From NCBI RefSeq assembly GCF_013343715.1, contig NZ_JABUNR010000019.1:1-64000 (forward strand): a stretch of 64,000 bases of DNA, written 5' to 3'. Under the pieces are notes generated by a model. The model was not told where the DNA came from, did not search any database, and saw only the letters and a list, made by a program, of their open reading frames with translations. Source of the DNA: Mesobacillus harenae. GTDB lineage: Bacteria > Bacillota > Bacilli > Bacillales > Cytobacillaceae. The stretch's first letter is position 1, and each line of letters begins with the position of its first letter. This document shows, piece by piece, positions 27,190 to 36,185 of the stretch. The translations under genes and the position numbers were made by a program.

Positions 27190-27690
27190 GTCGGCTCCGC
27201 TTTTCTTGTCCAGCTGCAGCGCCTAGCTCCTCGAGTCGCTTCGGTCTTGCTGCTGAAGTCAAAGAACGACTTCATCTTCAAGCCCTCCAGCGCTTGTCGG
27301 AGCTGGACAGGCGCTTCCGCTTTTCTTGTCCAGCTGCAGCGCCTAGCTCCTCGAGTCGCTTCGGTCTTGCTACTGAAGTCAAAGAACGACTTCATCTTCA
27401 AGCCCTCCAGCGCTTGTCGGAGCTGGACAGGCGCTTCCGCTTTTCTTGTCCAGCTGCAGCGCCTAGCTCCTCGAGTCGCTTCGGTCTTGCTGCTGAAGTC
27501 AAAGAACGACTTCATCTTCAAGCCCTCCAGCGCTTGTCGGAGCTGGACAGGCGCTTCCGCTTTTCTTGTCCAGCTGCGCCTCCTAGCTCCTTGAGTCGCT
27601 TCGATCTTGCTGATGAAGTCAAAGAACGACTTCACCTTCCGGCCCTCCAGCGCTTGTCGGAGCTTACAGTCGGCTCCGCTTTTCTGTGCA
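27190..27690 (+). repeat. four-unit, 120-bp tandem array of repeat family A
   Basis: The phrase GGCGCTTCCGCTTTTC recurs at 27310, 27430 and 27550, and the GAAGTCAAAGAACGACTTC hairpin recurs four times, at exact 120-base spacing. Units 1-3 are almost identical (a G/A difference at about 27371); unit 4 is diverged. Both array ends carry CAGTCGGCTCCGCTTTTC instead of the internal junction CAGGCGCTTCCGCTTTTC. Each unit folds: AGCTCC with GGAGCT (27345-27350 with 27419-27424 in unit 2), CTTG with CAAG, GAAGTC with GACTTC, and TGTCCAGCT with AGCTGGACA. Confidence 0.95.
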
Positions 27691-27795
27691 TGGCTTGTCT
27701 TTTCTTCTTGTTCTATCTATAATTGTTAGAGGTTATAAGTTGGTCGAAAAAGTATTGTACTTGAATAGATACACTTGAATAGAGGAGTGACTCGG

Positions 27796-28896
27796 ATGGC
27801 TTTGACAGCAGGAATAGTTGGTCTTCCTAATGTAGGGAAATCAACATTATTTAACGCTATTACACAGGCAGGGGCAGAATCAGCAAACTACCCGTTCTGT
27901 ACTATTGACCCAAATGTAGGGATTGTAGAGGTGCCAGACTTTCGGTTAAACAAATTAACAGAACTTGTTCAGCCTAAGAAGACTGTCCCAACAGCTTTCG
28001 AATTTACTGATATTGCCGGAATCGTTAAAGGGGCCAGCAAAGGAGAAGGACTGGGAAATAAATTTCTAAGCCATATCCGTCAAGTGGACGCAATTTGTCA
28101 GGTTGTACGCTGTTTTGCAGACGATAATATTACGCATGTCTCCGGAAAAGTGAACCCAATAGACGACATTGAAGTCATTAATTTGGAACTGATCCTTGCA
28201 GATTTAGAATCAGTTGATAAGCGACTTGGCCGTGTCCAAAAAATGGCTAAACAGAAAGATAAAGAAGCATTGGCTGAGTTTCCAATTTTAACAAAAATAA
28301 AAGAAGCGCTTGAAAATGAACAGGCAGCGCGGACAGTTGAATTCACAGACGACGAGGCAAAGATCGTAAAAAACCTTCATCTTCTGACCACAAAGCCAAT
28401 GCTCTACGTGGCAAATGTCAGTGAAGATGATGTTGCGGATCCAGCTGGGAACGAGTATGTTCAACAGGTTCGTGAGTTCGCTTCAAATGACAATGCTGAA
28501 GTTATTGTCGTTTGCGCAAAAATAGAAGAAGAAATAGCCGAACTTGAAGGTGAAGAAAAAGAAATGTTCCTTGAGGAACTAGGCATTGAAGAGTCCGGTC
28601 TTGACCAGTTAATCCGTGCCGCATATAGCCTGCTTGGTTTGCAAACATATTTCACTGCCGGTGTTCAGGAAGTTAGAGCCTGGACGTTTAGAAAGGGAAT
28701 GAAGGCTCCTCAGTGTGCCGGTATCATTCATTCCGATTTCGAAAGAGGATTTATCAGAGCTGAAACGGTTGCTTATGATGACCTTCTTGCCGCAGGTACA
28801 ATGACAGGGGCTAAAGAAGCAGGAAAAGTAAGGCTTGAGGGAAAAGAATATGAAGTAAAAGACGGAGATGTTATTCACTTCCGCTTCAATGTTTAA
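27796..28896 (+). CDS. ychF: redox-regulated ATPase YchF
   Basis: YchF is an Obg-family P-loop protein that prefers ATP and associates with ribosomes. The 366 residues begin MALTAGIVGLPNVGKST (Walker A GLPNVGKS), then switch DIAGIVKGASKGEGLG, the nucleotide-base motif region NVSED, a coiled-coil insertion and a C-terminal TGS domain (TFRKGMKAPQCAGIIHSDFE). The ATG at 27796 is eight bases after GAGGAG; an earlier in-frame start is unsupported. It corresponds to B. subtilis YyaF upstream of rpsF. Confidence 0.97.
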   Translation: MALTAGIVGLPNVGKSTLFNAITQAGAESANYPFCTIDPNVGIVEVPDFRLNKLTELVQPKKTVPTAFEFTDIAGIVKGASKGEGLGNKFLSHIRQVDAICQVVRCFADDNITHVSGKVNPIDDIEVINLELILADLESVDKRLGRVQKMAKQKDKEALAEFPILTKIKEALENEQAARTVEFTDDEAKIVKNLHLLTTKPMLYVANVSEDDVADPAGNEYVQQVREFASNDNAEVIVVCAKIEEEIAELEGEEKEMFLEELGIEESGLDQLIRAAYSLLGLQTYFTAGVQEVRAWTFRKGMKAPQCAGIIHSDFERGFIRAETVAYDDLLAAGTMTGAKEAGKVRLEGKEYEVKDGDVIHFRFNV

Positions 28897-28911
28897 TAAT
28901 AAATAAACATG

Positions 28912-28949
28912 AAAAAAAAGCTCTGCAGATTTTGCAGAGCTTTTTTCAT
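28912..28949. terminator. bidirectional terminator of ychF and the DUF2062 gene
   Basis: AAAAAAGCTCTGCA and TGCAGAGCTTTTTT form a 14-bp stem with a 5-base loop. A-run and T-run on the two sides allow use by both convergent genes. Confidence 0.9.
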
Positions 28950-28950
28950 G

Positions 28951-29415
28951 TTATTGCTTTTGAATGATCCAGTTTTTATGAACACACATCAGTAAGAAAT
29001 TCCGATGTTTTTTTATGGTTGAATAGACTAAGTAGTAAGTGACTGTTCCAAATAGGATCATATTAATGATCATCCCTTTAATAAATAGGAGACCTATGCT
29101 TAAACCGGCAATCGCCAAACCTGGCTCTTCAAGTATATTATCAATTGGAAAGACTCTTTCACCGACCAGAATATTTAAATAGAAACAAAAAGGGAAGGCC
29201 CACACAATAGAGACGGCACCTATAAATCCAGCAACAGGATTACTTTTAAATAATTTTGCAGCGCCAACAGAGAGAAATGGCCCAGTTCCGAATGATGGAA
29301 CAAAATTAGTAATTAAGCCTATCGTAAAGCCCATAGCAATTCCATGTGCATTATCCTTAATCCTAAACAATCGAATTATAAGAAATTTAAGCTTCCTCAA
29401 ATAATTTTTCAACAT
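28951..29415 (-). CDS. DUF2062 membrane protein
   Basis: A 154-residue protein with three or four membrane segments and the DUF2062 pattern (GIAMGFTIGLITNFVPSFGTGPFLS, NPVAGFIGA). The family is unassigned in function. It stands alone on the minus strand between ychF and rpsF, and its stop lies against the shared terminator. The ATG has only a weak GGTGA upstream. Confidence 0.8.
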   Translation of the reverse strand: MLKNYLRKLKFLIIRLFRIKDNAHGIAMGFTIGLITNFVPSFGTGPFLSVGAAKLFKSNPVAGFIGAVSIVWAFPFCFYLNILVGERVFPIDNILEEPGLAIAGLSIGLLFIKGMIINMILFGTVTYYLVYSTIKKHRNFLLMCVHKNWIIQKQ

Positions 29416-29686
29416 TGTTCACCAACCAAAGGAAAAGATAATTCAGTATAACAACTTTTATATTAGAATGATAGAAGATTTCTAACTATTTTGTAAAAAG
29501 GCCTTTTTTACTCGACATCAATTTTTCGAAGTAACCTCAAGGGCTATGCGCGATATGAACAGTTTGATAGTTATCCGCGGAAAGCGGGCATCCAGGAGTG
29601 GATATCAACAAAGGCCTGTTAGCTAGCAACCATAGTTTATAAAAACAGCTAAAATAAAAACAAGTGGTCTAAAATCTATCGTTTCA

Positions 29687-29715
29687 TTGCTTTTAATAAA
29701 TCTATATGGTATAAT
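29687..29715 (+). promoter_or_regulatory. rpsF-ssbA-rpsR promoter
   Basis: TTGCTT (29687-29692) and perfect TATAAT (29710-29715) with a 17-base spacer, about 72 bases before rpsF. Confidence 0.75.
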
Positions 29716-29740
29716 TTCGACTTGTGAGTAATGTACAATT

Positions 29741-29775
29741 GCTCCTTGCCCAATATGGGCCGTTAGACCAAAAGG
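29741..29775 (+). promoter_or_regulatory. possible S6:S18 binding leader
   Basis: A hairpin GCCCA-ATA-TGGGC (29748-29760) is followed at once by CCGTTAGACC before the ribosome site. The CCG beside a stem in an rpsF leader is reminiscent of the S6:S18 autoregulatory RNA motif known in bacteria; the match is suggestive only. Confidence 0.35.
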
Positions 29776-29786
29776 AGGTGAACGTG

Positions 29787-30074
29787 ATGAGAAAGTACGA
29801 AATTATGTACATCATCCGCCCAAACATTGAAGATGAAGCTAAAAAGGCTCTAGTAGAGCGTTTTAATGGCATTCTGACTGAAAATGGTGCGGAGATCGTA
29901 GAATCAAAAGATTGGGGCAAGCGCCGTCTTGCTTATGAAATCAATGATTTACGCGATGGTTACTATCAGTTAATCCATGTTAACGCTGAAGCAGCAGCTG
30001 TTGATGAGTTTGCTCGTCTTGCTAAAATCAGCGAAGACATCATTCGTCATATGGTAGTTAAAGAAGAAGAATAA
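29787..30074 (+). CDS. rpsF: ribosomal protein bS6
   Basis: A 95-residue S6 protein (MRKYEIMYIIRPNIEDE, then DWGKRRLAYEINDLRDGYY), a small-subunit platform protein that pairs with S18. AGGAGGTG is six bases before the ATG. An earlier in-frame start within the leader is rejected. It is the first gene of the rpsF-ssbA-rpsR operon, which ends at a strong terminator after rpsR. Confidence 0.98.
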   Translation: MRKYEIMYIIRPNIEDEAKKALVERFNGILTENGAEIVESKDWGKRRLAYEINDLRDGYYQLIHVNAEAAAVDEFARLAKISEDIIRHMVVKEEE

Positions 30075-30104
30075 ACCATTTTGATATACTTCCAGATGGA
30101 AAAT

Positions 30105-30120
30105 TGTTTCACGTGAAACA
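30105..30120. other. parS site between rpsF and ssbA
   Basis: TGTTTCACGTGAAACA is a perfect 16-bp palindrome and the consensus parS. It lies in the 72-base rpsF-ssbA gap, so Spo0J spreading would cover this operon. Confidence 0.93.
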
Positions 30121-30146
30121 ATGCTGGAAGGAAGGAGTTGATTCTG

Positions 30147-30662
30147 ATGATGAATCGTGTCGTTCTTGTAGGTCGTTTGACAAAGGATCCTGAACTGCGC
30201 TATACACCTGCTGGAGTTCCTGTTGCTTCATTTACACTTGCTGTTAATCGTTCTTTTACGAACCAGCAAGGGGAGAGAGAAGCAGATTTTATTAACTGTG
30301 TAATCTGGCGTCGCCCTGCCGAAAATGTTGCTAACTTCTTGAAGAAGGGCAGCTTGGCTGGTGTTGATGGCCGTGTTCAAACTCGCAGCTATGAAGGCCA
30401 GGATGGAAAACGTGTTTATGTTACAGAAATAATGGCAGAAAGCGTACAATTCCTTGAGCCGAAAAGCCAGAATGCTGGCGGTAATAGGGGCGGAGATAAT
30501 AATAATTATTCTGCAGGTTCCAGAGATCAAGGTGCTCCATTTGGAAACCAAAATCAGCGCCAGGACAATCAACGCCAGGATAAAAGCTATACTCGTGTTG
30601 ATGATGATCCATTTGCAAATGATGGACAAATCGATATCTCAGATGACGATCTTCCGTTCTAA
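30147..30662 (+). CDS. ssbA: single-stranded DNA-binding protein SsbA
   Basis: The essential SSB coats single-stranded DNA and recruits repair and replication proteins. The 171 residues comprise an OB fold (1-110, MMNRVVLVGRLTKDPELRYT), a Gly/Asn/Gln-rich linker and the acidic tip ISDDDLPF that binds partners. The ATG at 30147 follows AAGGAG by nine bases; the adjacent ATG at 30150 is a possible alternative. A parS site lies just upstream. Confidence 0.97.
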   Translation: MMNRVVLVGRLTKDPELRYTPAGVPVASFTLAVNRSFTNQQGEREADFINCVIWRRPAENVANFLKKGSLAGVDGRVQTRSYEGQDGKRVYVTEIMAESVQFLEPKSQNAGGNRGGDNNNYSAGSRDQGAPFGNQNQRQDNQRQDKSYTRVDDDPFANDGQIDISDDDLPF

Positions 30663-30713
30663 ATCAATTTTTAACGTTGATATATATCTTAATAGATGAA
30701 GGAGGGAAAACCC

Positions 30714-30956
30714 ATGGCAGTTGGAGGACGCAGAGGCGGACGTGCAAAACGCCGTAAGGTATGTTATTTTACAGCGAACGGAATTACACATATCGATTAT
30801 AAAGATACTGATCTTCTTAAGAAATTTGTATCTGAGCGCGGTAAAATTTTACCACGTCGTGTAACTGGTACTAACGCGAAGTATCAGCGTAAATTAACAG
30901 TTGCAATCAAGAGAGCTCGTACTATGGCTTTATTGCCGTATGTAACTGGCGAATAA
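30714..30956 (+). CDS. rpsR: ribosomal protein bS18
   Basis: An 80-residue basic S18 (MAVGGRRGGRAKRRKVCYF, then LPRRVTGTNAKYQRKL). Only one cysteine is present, so it is not the four-cysteine zinc form. GGAGGG precedes the ATG. Last gene of the operon. Confidence 0.98.
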   Translation: MAVGGRRGGRAKRRKVCYFTANGITHIDYKDTDLLKKFVSERGKILPRRVTGTNAKYQRKLTVAIKRARTMALLPYVTGE

Positions 30957-30961
30957 TAATA

Positions 30962-30993
30962 GAAAAGGCAGCGGGATATTCCGCTGCCTTTTG
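30962..30993 (+). terminator. rpsR terminator
   Basis: AAAAGGCAGCGG and CCGCTGCCTTTT form a 12-bp stem with a 6-base loop. Confidence 0.9.
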
Positions 30994-31099
30994 TGTTAGT
31001 TGTAGTAAATTTCCGAAGCTTCATGACTGGAAAGTTGAATGTCACCTTCATACTGGCTAAAATAGTTCTTGTGGGTGAATGTTTCTATGGAGGTATACA

Positions 31100-32041
31100 A
31101 TGAATAATGTACATAAACTGACGGAGGGAGCAGTATTATTAGCAGTATTTACGGTCCTGTTATTAATAACGCTATATATTCCGGTTATCGGTGTGGCTGT
31201 CAATCTATTTCTAGCATTGCCGTTTATGATGTATTCGGCAAGAAATGGCTGGAAACGGGCTGCTATATTTACAGTGGCAGCTGTTTTATTATCCATGATT
31301 GTAGGTTCGTTATTGGCTATTCCATTGGCCCTTGGCTATGGATTAACTGGTGTTGTAATGGGTTCTTTAATCAAAGCAAACAAAAGCCGGTTTGTCGTCT
31401 ATACAGCAGGTTCTCTGGTGTTTCTTGGTAATTTGATTTTACAGTATGCAATTGCTGTTGCTTTATTTCAGATTAATTTTATAGAAGAGATGCTCACTGC
31501 CTTCCGAGAATCTATCGAAATGTCTTCAAGTATGCTTGAGAGAATGGGCCAAGAGCCTGATGAAGCAATAATGGAACAATTTGAAACTGCTGTTACAATG
31601 GTGGAAACGCTCATGCCGAGCTTATTGGTTATGGCCTCTTTCATAGTTGTATTCTTTATTATGCTTGTATCAATTCCTATTTTGAAGCGATTTGGAATTA
31701 ACGTTGAGAAGTGGAAGCCTTTCAGGGAATTGACGTTGCCAAAAAGTATTTTATGGTATTATTTAATATCAATGATCGCATCAATGGTAATGCGTCCGGA
31801 AGAAGGAACATATTGGTACTGGGCCCTTGCGAATTTAGTTTATGTTCTGCAATTTTTAATGGTCTTGCAGGGCTTTGCCTTTATCTTTTATTACAGTCAT
31901 TATAAGGGATTTTCTAAAGCAGTTCCTATTATCGCTGTAGTTCTTGCTTTACTAATGCCTTTAATTCTTTATATTGTAAGGATATTAGGTATAATTGATT
32001 TAGGTTTTGATTTACGAAATCGATTTTTTAAGAAAAAATAA
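31100..32041 (+). CDS. yybS: DUF2232 membrane protein YybS
   Basis: A 313-residue integral membrane protein with about eight segments, related in layout to S-component-like DUF2232 proteins; no function is established. The start MNNVHKLTEG at 31100 is close behind GGAGGT. It is the first gene of yybS-gdpP-rplI and is conserved at this place in B. subtilis, so an involvement in envelope or c-di-AMP biology is possible but unproven. Confidence 0.88.
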   Translation: MNNVHKLTEGAVLLAVFTVLLLITLYIPVIGVAVNLFLALPFMMYSARNGWKRAAIFTVAAVLLSMIVGSLLAIPLALGYGLTGVVMGSLIKANKSRFVVYTAGSLVFLGNLILQYAIAVALFQINFIEEMLTAFRESIEMSSSMLERMGQEPDEAIMEQFETAVTMVETLMPSLLVMASFIVVFFIMLVSIPILKRFGINVEKWKPFRELTLPKSILWYYLISMIASMVMRPEEGTYWYWALANLVYVLQFLMVLQGFAFIFYYSHYKGFSKAVPIIAVVLALLMPLILYIVRILGIIDLGFDLRNRFFKKK

Positions 32042-32068
32042 GAAACTGGTATTTTGGGAGCTGAGTAA

Positions 32069-34042
32069 ATGCCATCTTATATAGAAAAACGGCTTGTTAG
32101 ACTGCCTCTATTCCTTTTGATGGCTGTTTCATTAGCTGTTTTAGGTGTTTTATCTTTTTATAACTGGATTCTTGGAGCGGTTGGCTTTGTCCTCATTGCT
32201 ATTCCCTTGTATTTTATTTTTCGGGTGGACTACAAAATACGCAATGAAACAGAGGCGTATATTTCAACCTTATCCTACAGGGTAAAAAAGGTTGGGGAAG
32301 AAGCCCTGATGGAAATGCCAATTGGGATTATGCTATTTAATGATGACTTTGTTATTGAATGGACAAACCCTTATATCGCATCCTGTTTTCGAGAAGAAAG
32401 CCTTGTCGGCCGTTCACTTTATGATGTAGCCGATTCCCTCGTACCATTAATTAAGCAGGAAGTGGAAACGGAGACCATTAAGCTTAATGACAGGAAGTTC
32501 AAGGTGATTCATAAGCTGGATGAACGTTTGCTTTACTTTTTTGATGTCACTGAACAGACCGAAATAGAAAAGCTTTACAGGGAAGAACGAACGGTTATCG
32601 CAATTATTTTTCTTGATAACTATGATGAGCTTACCCAGGGGATGGAAGACCAAACCCGGAGCAGTTTGAACAGTCTTGTAACTTCGCTTTTAAATAATTG
32701 GGCCATGAACAATGGAGTATTTCTTAAGAGGATTTCTTCAGAACGCTTCATCGGTGTTTTTAATGAACATATTCTACAGGTATTAGAAAAAGGCAAGTTT
32801 TCAATCCTTGATGAGGTGCGTGAAACTTCTTCCAAACAGAATGTGCCGCTAACCCTAAGTATTGGGGTTGGCACGGGTGTCTCCTCGCTGCCTGAGTTAG
32901 GCTCACAAGCCCAGTCGAGCCTTGACTTGGCTCTCGGAAGGGGCGGTGACCAGGCTGCAATTAAACAGCCTAATGGTAAGGTCAAGTTCTTTGGAGGCAA
33001 AACAAATCCAGTTGAAAAACGCACAAGAGTAAGGGCACGGGTTATTTCTCACGCATTAAAAGAATTAATTATTGAAAGCGACAAGGTTATTATCATGGGC
33101 CACAAAAGTCCTGATATGGATGCGATCGGGTCAGCGATTGGTATTCTTAAAGTAGCTGAAATGAATAAGCGGGAAGGCTTTATTGTACTTAATAAGCAGG
33201 AAATCGAAACAGGAGTCCAGCGTTTATTGGACGCAATAAAGAAAGACGAAGCATTTTCATCACGCTTTATCTCGCCTGAACAGGCATATGAAATTGCCAG
33301 CGATGACACATTGCTGGTAGTTGTTGATACGCACAAACCATCTCTCGTGATTGATGAGAAGCTGCTAAACAGGATCGACAACGTTGTCGTAATTGACCAT
33401 CATCGCCGGGGAGAAGAGTTTATTGAAAATCCGCTGCTTGTTTATATGGAGCCTTACGCTTCCTCGACGGCTGAGTTGATCACGGAGCTGCTTGAATATC
33501 AGCCGAAAACTAGCCGAATTCAAATGCTGGAGGCTACTGCTCTTCTAGCCGGGATAATTGTGGACACAAAAAGTTTTACCCTCAGGACAGGCGCGAGAAC
33601 TTTTGATGCTGCTTCCTATTTGCGCAGCCATGGAGCTGATACAGTTCTTGTTCAAAAGTTTCTAAAAGAGGATGTAGACACTTATATTAAACGGTCAAAA
33701 TTAATAGAAAAGGTTTCATTCTATCGTGAAGGTATGGTGATTGCTGCTGGAAACGATGATGAAATATACAATCAGGTGCTGATCGCGCAAGCTGCAGATA
33801 CATTGCTGACGATGGACGGGGTTACAGCTTCATTCGTTATATCAAAACGATCAGAAGATGAAATCGGAATAAGTGCCCGTTCACTAGGCGAAGTAAATGT
33901 CCAGGTCATTATGGAAAAGTTAGGTGGCGGTGGACACTTGACCAACGCGGCTGCACAGCTTACAGAAGCAACAACTGAAGAAGCTGAAAATATGCTTAAA
34001 GATGCAATAGATGAATACTTAGAAGGAGGAACCAAAGAATGA
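32069..34042 (+). CDS. gdpP: cyclic-di-AMP phosphodiesterase GdpP
   Basis: GdpP hydrolyses c-di-AMP to pApA and so tunes potassium, wall stress and beta-lactam tolerance. The 657 residues have two N-terminal membrane segments (about 11-53), a degenerate haem-binding PAS domain (about 80-160), a degenerate GGDEF domain in which the signature reads SSERF, and the catalytic DHH-DHHA1 module (KSPDMDAIGS, VVDTHKP, IDHHRRG at about 443-448, and GGGGHLTNAAAQL near the end). All metal-ligand motifs look intact. It overlaps rplI by four bases (ATGA). Confidence 0.97.
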   Translation: MPSYIEKRLVRLPLFLLMAVSLAVLGVLSFYNWILGAVGFVLIAIPLYFIFRVDYKIRNETEAYISTLSYRVKKVGEEALMEMPIGIMLFNDDFVIEWTNPYIASCFREESLVGRSLYDVADSLVPLIKQEVETETIKLNDRKFKVIHKLDERLLYFFDVTEQTEIEKLYREERTVIAIIFLDNYDELTQGMEDQTRSSLNSLVTSLLNNWAMNNGVFLKRISSERFIGVFNEHILQVLEKGKFSILDEVRETSSKQNVPLTLSIGVGTGVSSLPELGSQAQSSLDLALGRGGDQAAIKQPNGKVKFFGGKTNPVEKRTRVRARVISHALKELIIESDKVIIMGHKSPDMDAIGSAIGILKVAEMNKREGFIVLNKQEIETGVQRLLDAIKKDEAFSSRFISPEQAYEIASDDTLLVVVDTHKPSLVIDEKLLNRIDNVVVIDHHRRGEEFIENPLLVYMEPYASSTAELITELLEYQPKTSRIQMLEATALLAGIIVDTKSFTLRTGARTFDAASYLRSHGADTVLVQKFLKEDVDTYIKRSKLIEKVSFYREGMVIAAGNDDEIYNQVLIAQAADTLLTMDGVTASFVISKRSEDEIGISARSLGEVNVQVIMEKLGGGGHLTNAAAQLTEATTEEAENMLKDAIDEYLEGGTKE

Positions 34043-34488
34043 AGGTTATCTTTTTAAAAGATGTTAAAGGAAAAGGGAAAAAGGGCGAAGTTAAAAATGT
34101 AGCAGATGGATATGCTCATAATTTTTTAATTAAGCAAGGGTTAGCAGTAGAAGCGAATACCGCAGCCGTTAGTTCTTTAAATGCTCAAAAGAAAAAAGAA
34201 GAAAAGCAAGCTGAAGAAGAGTTAGCGCAAGCGGAAGAACTAAAAGGCAAGCTCGAAAAAATTACTGTTGAGTTAACTGCTAAGTCAGGTGAGGGCGGTA
34301 AGATATTCGGTTCTATTACGAGCAAGCAAATTGCTGATACATTGCAGAAGGTTAATAAAATTAAGATTGATAAGCGCAAGATTGAACTGTCAGATGCAAT
34401 CAGGTCACTAGGATATACAAAGGTTCCTGTTAAGCTTCACACAGAAGTGACAGCTACCCTGAATGTGCATGTAAAAGAAGGAAACTAA
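34039..34488 (+). CDS. rplI: ribosomal protein bL9
   Basis: A 149-residue L9 (MKVIFLKDVKGKGKKGEVKNVADGYAHNFLI) with the long Glu/Lys-rich central helix and C-terminal domain. Its start overlaps the gdpP stop, so synthesis of an L1-stalk protein is coupled to a c-di-AMP phosphodiesterase, as in other bacilli. Confidence 0.98.
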   Translation: MKVIFLKDVKGKGKKGEVKNVADGYAHNFLIKQGLAVEANTAAVSSLNAQKKKEEKQAEEELAQAEELKGKLEKITVELTAKSGEGGKIFGSITSKQIADTLQKVNKIKIDKRKIELSDAIRSLGYTKVPVKLHTEVTATLNVHVKEGN

Positions 34489-34542
34489 ATTTGGCAGTTC
34501 CATTCCCCGTTAAACATGATAAAATAAATAGTAGCGAAATTT

Positions 34543-34570
34543 AGTGATCAGTCCTGCTGATCACTTTTTC
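34543..34570 (+). terminator. rplI terminator
   Basis: AGTGATCAG (34543-34551) and CTGATCACT (34557-34565) pair across TCCTG, then TTTTTC. Confidence 0.9.
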
Positions 34571-34614
34571 TATATAGAAGAAAAAATCATTCCTCTTAAA
34601 AGGGAGGTATTTCA

Positions 34615-35979
34615 GTGAGTGATTATTTAGCGGACAGGCTTCCGCCTCAAAGTATTGAAGCCGAGCAAGCAGTTCTCGGCGCTATTTTTCTAGAGCCTTC
34701 AGCACTGACATTAGCAACTGAAGTCTTAATTCCCGAGGATTTTTACCGGGCATCCCATCAAAAAATCTTTGAGGCCATGCTTAAGTTAAATGACGAAGGA
34801 AAGGCAGTAGATTTGATCACTGTTACAGAATCCTTGGCAGCTGCTAAGCTTTTAGAAGATACCGGTGGTGTCAGTTATTTGAGCGAGCTGGCAGGCTCAG
34901 TGCCTACAGCAGCCAATATAGAATACTATGCACGGATTGTTGAAGAAAAATCGCTATTAAGACGCCTGATCCGTACGGCAACGAATATCGCCCAGGATGG
35001 ATACACCAGAGAAGATGAAGTTGGCGCCCTTCTTAGTGAAGCAGAGAAAAATATATTAGAAGTATCCCGGCGTACGAATGCAGGTGCTTTCCATAACATT
35101 AAGGACGTCCTGGTCAGAACCTACGACAACATCGAGACTCTTCATAACCGTGTAGGCGATGTCACTGGAATCGCAACAGGCTTTAATGATCTCGATAAAA
35201 TGACAGCCGGATTTCAGCGGAATGATCTAATTATTGTTGCTGCTCGTCCTTCGGTTGGTAAAACGGCATTTGCCCTAAACATCGCCCAAAATGTCGCCAC
35301 TAAAACGGGTGAGAATGTTGCGATTTTTAGCCTTGAGATGGGTGCAGAACAACTTGTTATGCGTATGCTTTGTGCAGAAGGAAATATCGATGCACAAAGG
35401 CTAAGGACAGGTAGCTTAACTGATGATGACTGGGGAAAGCTGACTATGGCAATGGGCAGCCTCTCTAATTCAGGTATTTTTATAGATGACACGCCTGGCG
35501 TTAAAATAAGCGAAATTCGCTCCAAATGCCGAAGACTTAAGCAGGAGACCGGACTAGGGATGATTTTGATCGATTACCTGCAGCTGATTCAAGGAAGCGG
35601 GCGTTCCGGAGAAAACAGACAGCAGGAAGTTTCCGAAATCTCACGTACTTTAAAAGAGCTGGCTCGTGAACTTCAAGTTCCCGTTATAGCACTGTCTCAG
35701 CTATCTCGTGGTGTGGAACAGCGGCAGGATAAGCGTCCAATGATGTCTGATATCCGTGAATCCGGAAGTATCGAGCAGGATGCCGATATCGTTGCCTTTC
35801 TATATCGTGATGACTATTATGATAAAGAATCTGAGTCGAAAAATATCATTGAAATCATTATTGCTAAGCAGCGTAATGGTCCTGTTGGGACTGTCCAGCT
35901 AGCTTTTGTTAAAGAATTTAATAAATTCGTTAACCTTGAAAGACGATTTGATGATTCGTCGATTCCGGCTGGTGCGTAA
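34615..35979 (+). CDS. dnaC: replicative DNA helicase DnaC (DnaB family)
   Basis: The hexameric fork helicase, named DnaC in B. subtilis. The 454 residues comprise the N-terminal primase-interacting domain (RLPPQSIEAEQAVLGAIF) and the RecA-like motor with Walker A ARPSVGKTAFAL (about 210-217), Walker B LGMILIDYLQLI and the arginine-finger region. The start is GTG with AGGGAGG upstream. It has its own terminators on both sides. Confidence 0.98.
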   Translation: MSDYLADRLPPQSIEAEQAVLGAIFLEPSALTLATEVLIPEDFYRASHQKIFEAMLKLNDEGKAVDLITVTESLAAAKLLEDTGGVSYLSELAGSVPTAANIEYYARIVEEKSLLRRLIRTATNIAQDGYTREDEVGALLSEAEKNILEVSRRTNAGAFHNIKDVLVRTYDNIETLHNRVGDVTGIATGFNDLDKMTAGFQRNDLIIVAARPSVGKTAFALNIAQNVATKTGENVAIFSLEMGAEQLVMRMLCAEGNIDAQRLRTGSLTDDDWGKLTMAMGSLSNSGIFIDDTPGVKISEIRSKCRRLKQETGLGMILIDYLQLIQGSGRSGENRQQEVSEISRTLKELARELQVPVIALSQLSRGVEQRQDKRPMMSDIRESGSIEQDADIVAFLYRDDYYDKESESKNIIEIIIAKQRNGPVGTVQLAFVKEFNKFVNLERRFDDSSIPAGA

Positions 35980-35992
35980 TTCTCTTAATTTT

Positions 35993-36022
35993 GGTTAGCC
36001 TATAAAAGGCTAACCTTTTATT
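35993..36022 (+). terminator. dnaC terminator
   Basis: GGTTAGCC (35993-36000) and GGCTAACC (36008-36015) pair across 7 bases; followed by TTTTATTTT. Confidence 0.85.
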
Positions 36023-36042
36023 TTAGATAAGAAAGAAAAACA

Positions 36043-36100
36043 TTAGTCATTGACTAATGCACTAGCGCCTTGCCGCTTAAGGTCGTTTTGGTCCGGGTAT
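36043..36100 (+). repeat. decayed copy of repeat family A
   Basis: CATTGACTAATGCACTAGCG, then GCTTAAGGTCG and TTGGTCCGGG, follow the left half of the family A element with many changes; the right half is missing. Confidence 0.55.
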
Positions 36101-36114
36101 GCATCTTAATTTTA

Positions 36115-36185
36115 CGAACAAATTAACTTTTTTACATATAATAGTTCGTGTTTCATTGACTTTACTTCGCTAAAACTGATAAGAT
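36115..36185 (+). promoter_or_regulatory. purA promoter with putative PurR boxes
   Basis: CGAAC (36115-36119) and inverted GTTCG (36144-36148) are 24 bases apart in AT-rich context, close to the paired PurBox layout bound by PurR in B. subtilis. A TTGACT (36156-36161) and TAAGAT (36180-36185) with an 18-base spacer follow. A further palindrome CCGAAATTTCGG (about 36218-36229) overlaps the ribosome site. Confidence 0.5.

Larger units (their letters stand above)
27117..27795 (+). other. yyaE-ychF spacer with tandem repeat array
   Basis: A 679-base gap with the yyaE terminator and a four-unit tandem array of repeat family A. Open frames that span the array on both strands are by-products of the 120-base period and I do not regard them as genes. 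Confidence 0.85.
29416..29786. other. DUF2062-rpsF divergent spacer
   Basis: Contains a decayed family B repeat (about 29568-29610: CCGCGGAAAGCGGGCATCC, then GGATATCAACA), the rpsF promoter and the rpsF leader. No gene. Confidence 0.65.

Noticed and set aside
27190..27690. CRISPR-like array
   Set aside because: The whole 120-bp unit repeats with no variable spacers, and no cas genes are present.
27153..27722. Open frames of 115-160 codons with 40-residue repeats on both strands across the tandem array
   Set aside because: The 120-bp period is divisible by three, so frames stay open by default. No ribosome site fits, and the same element elsewhere is non-coding.
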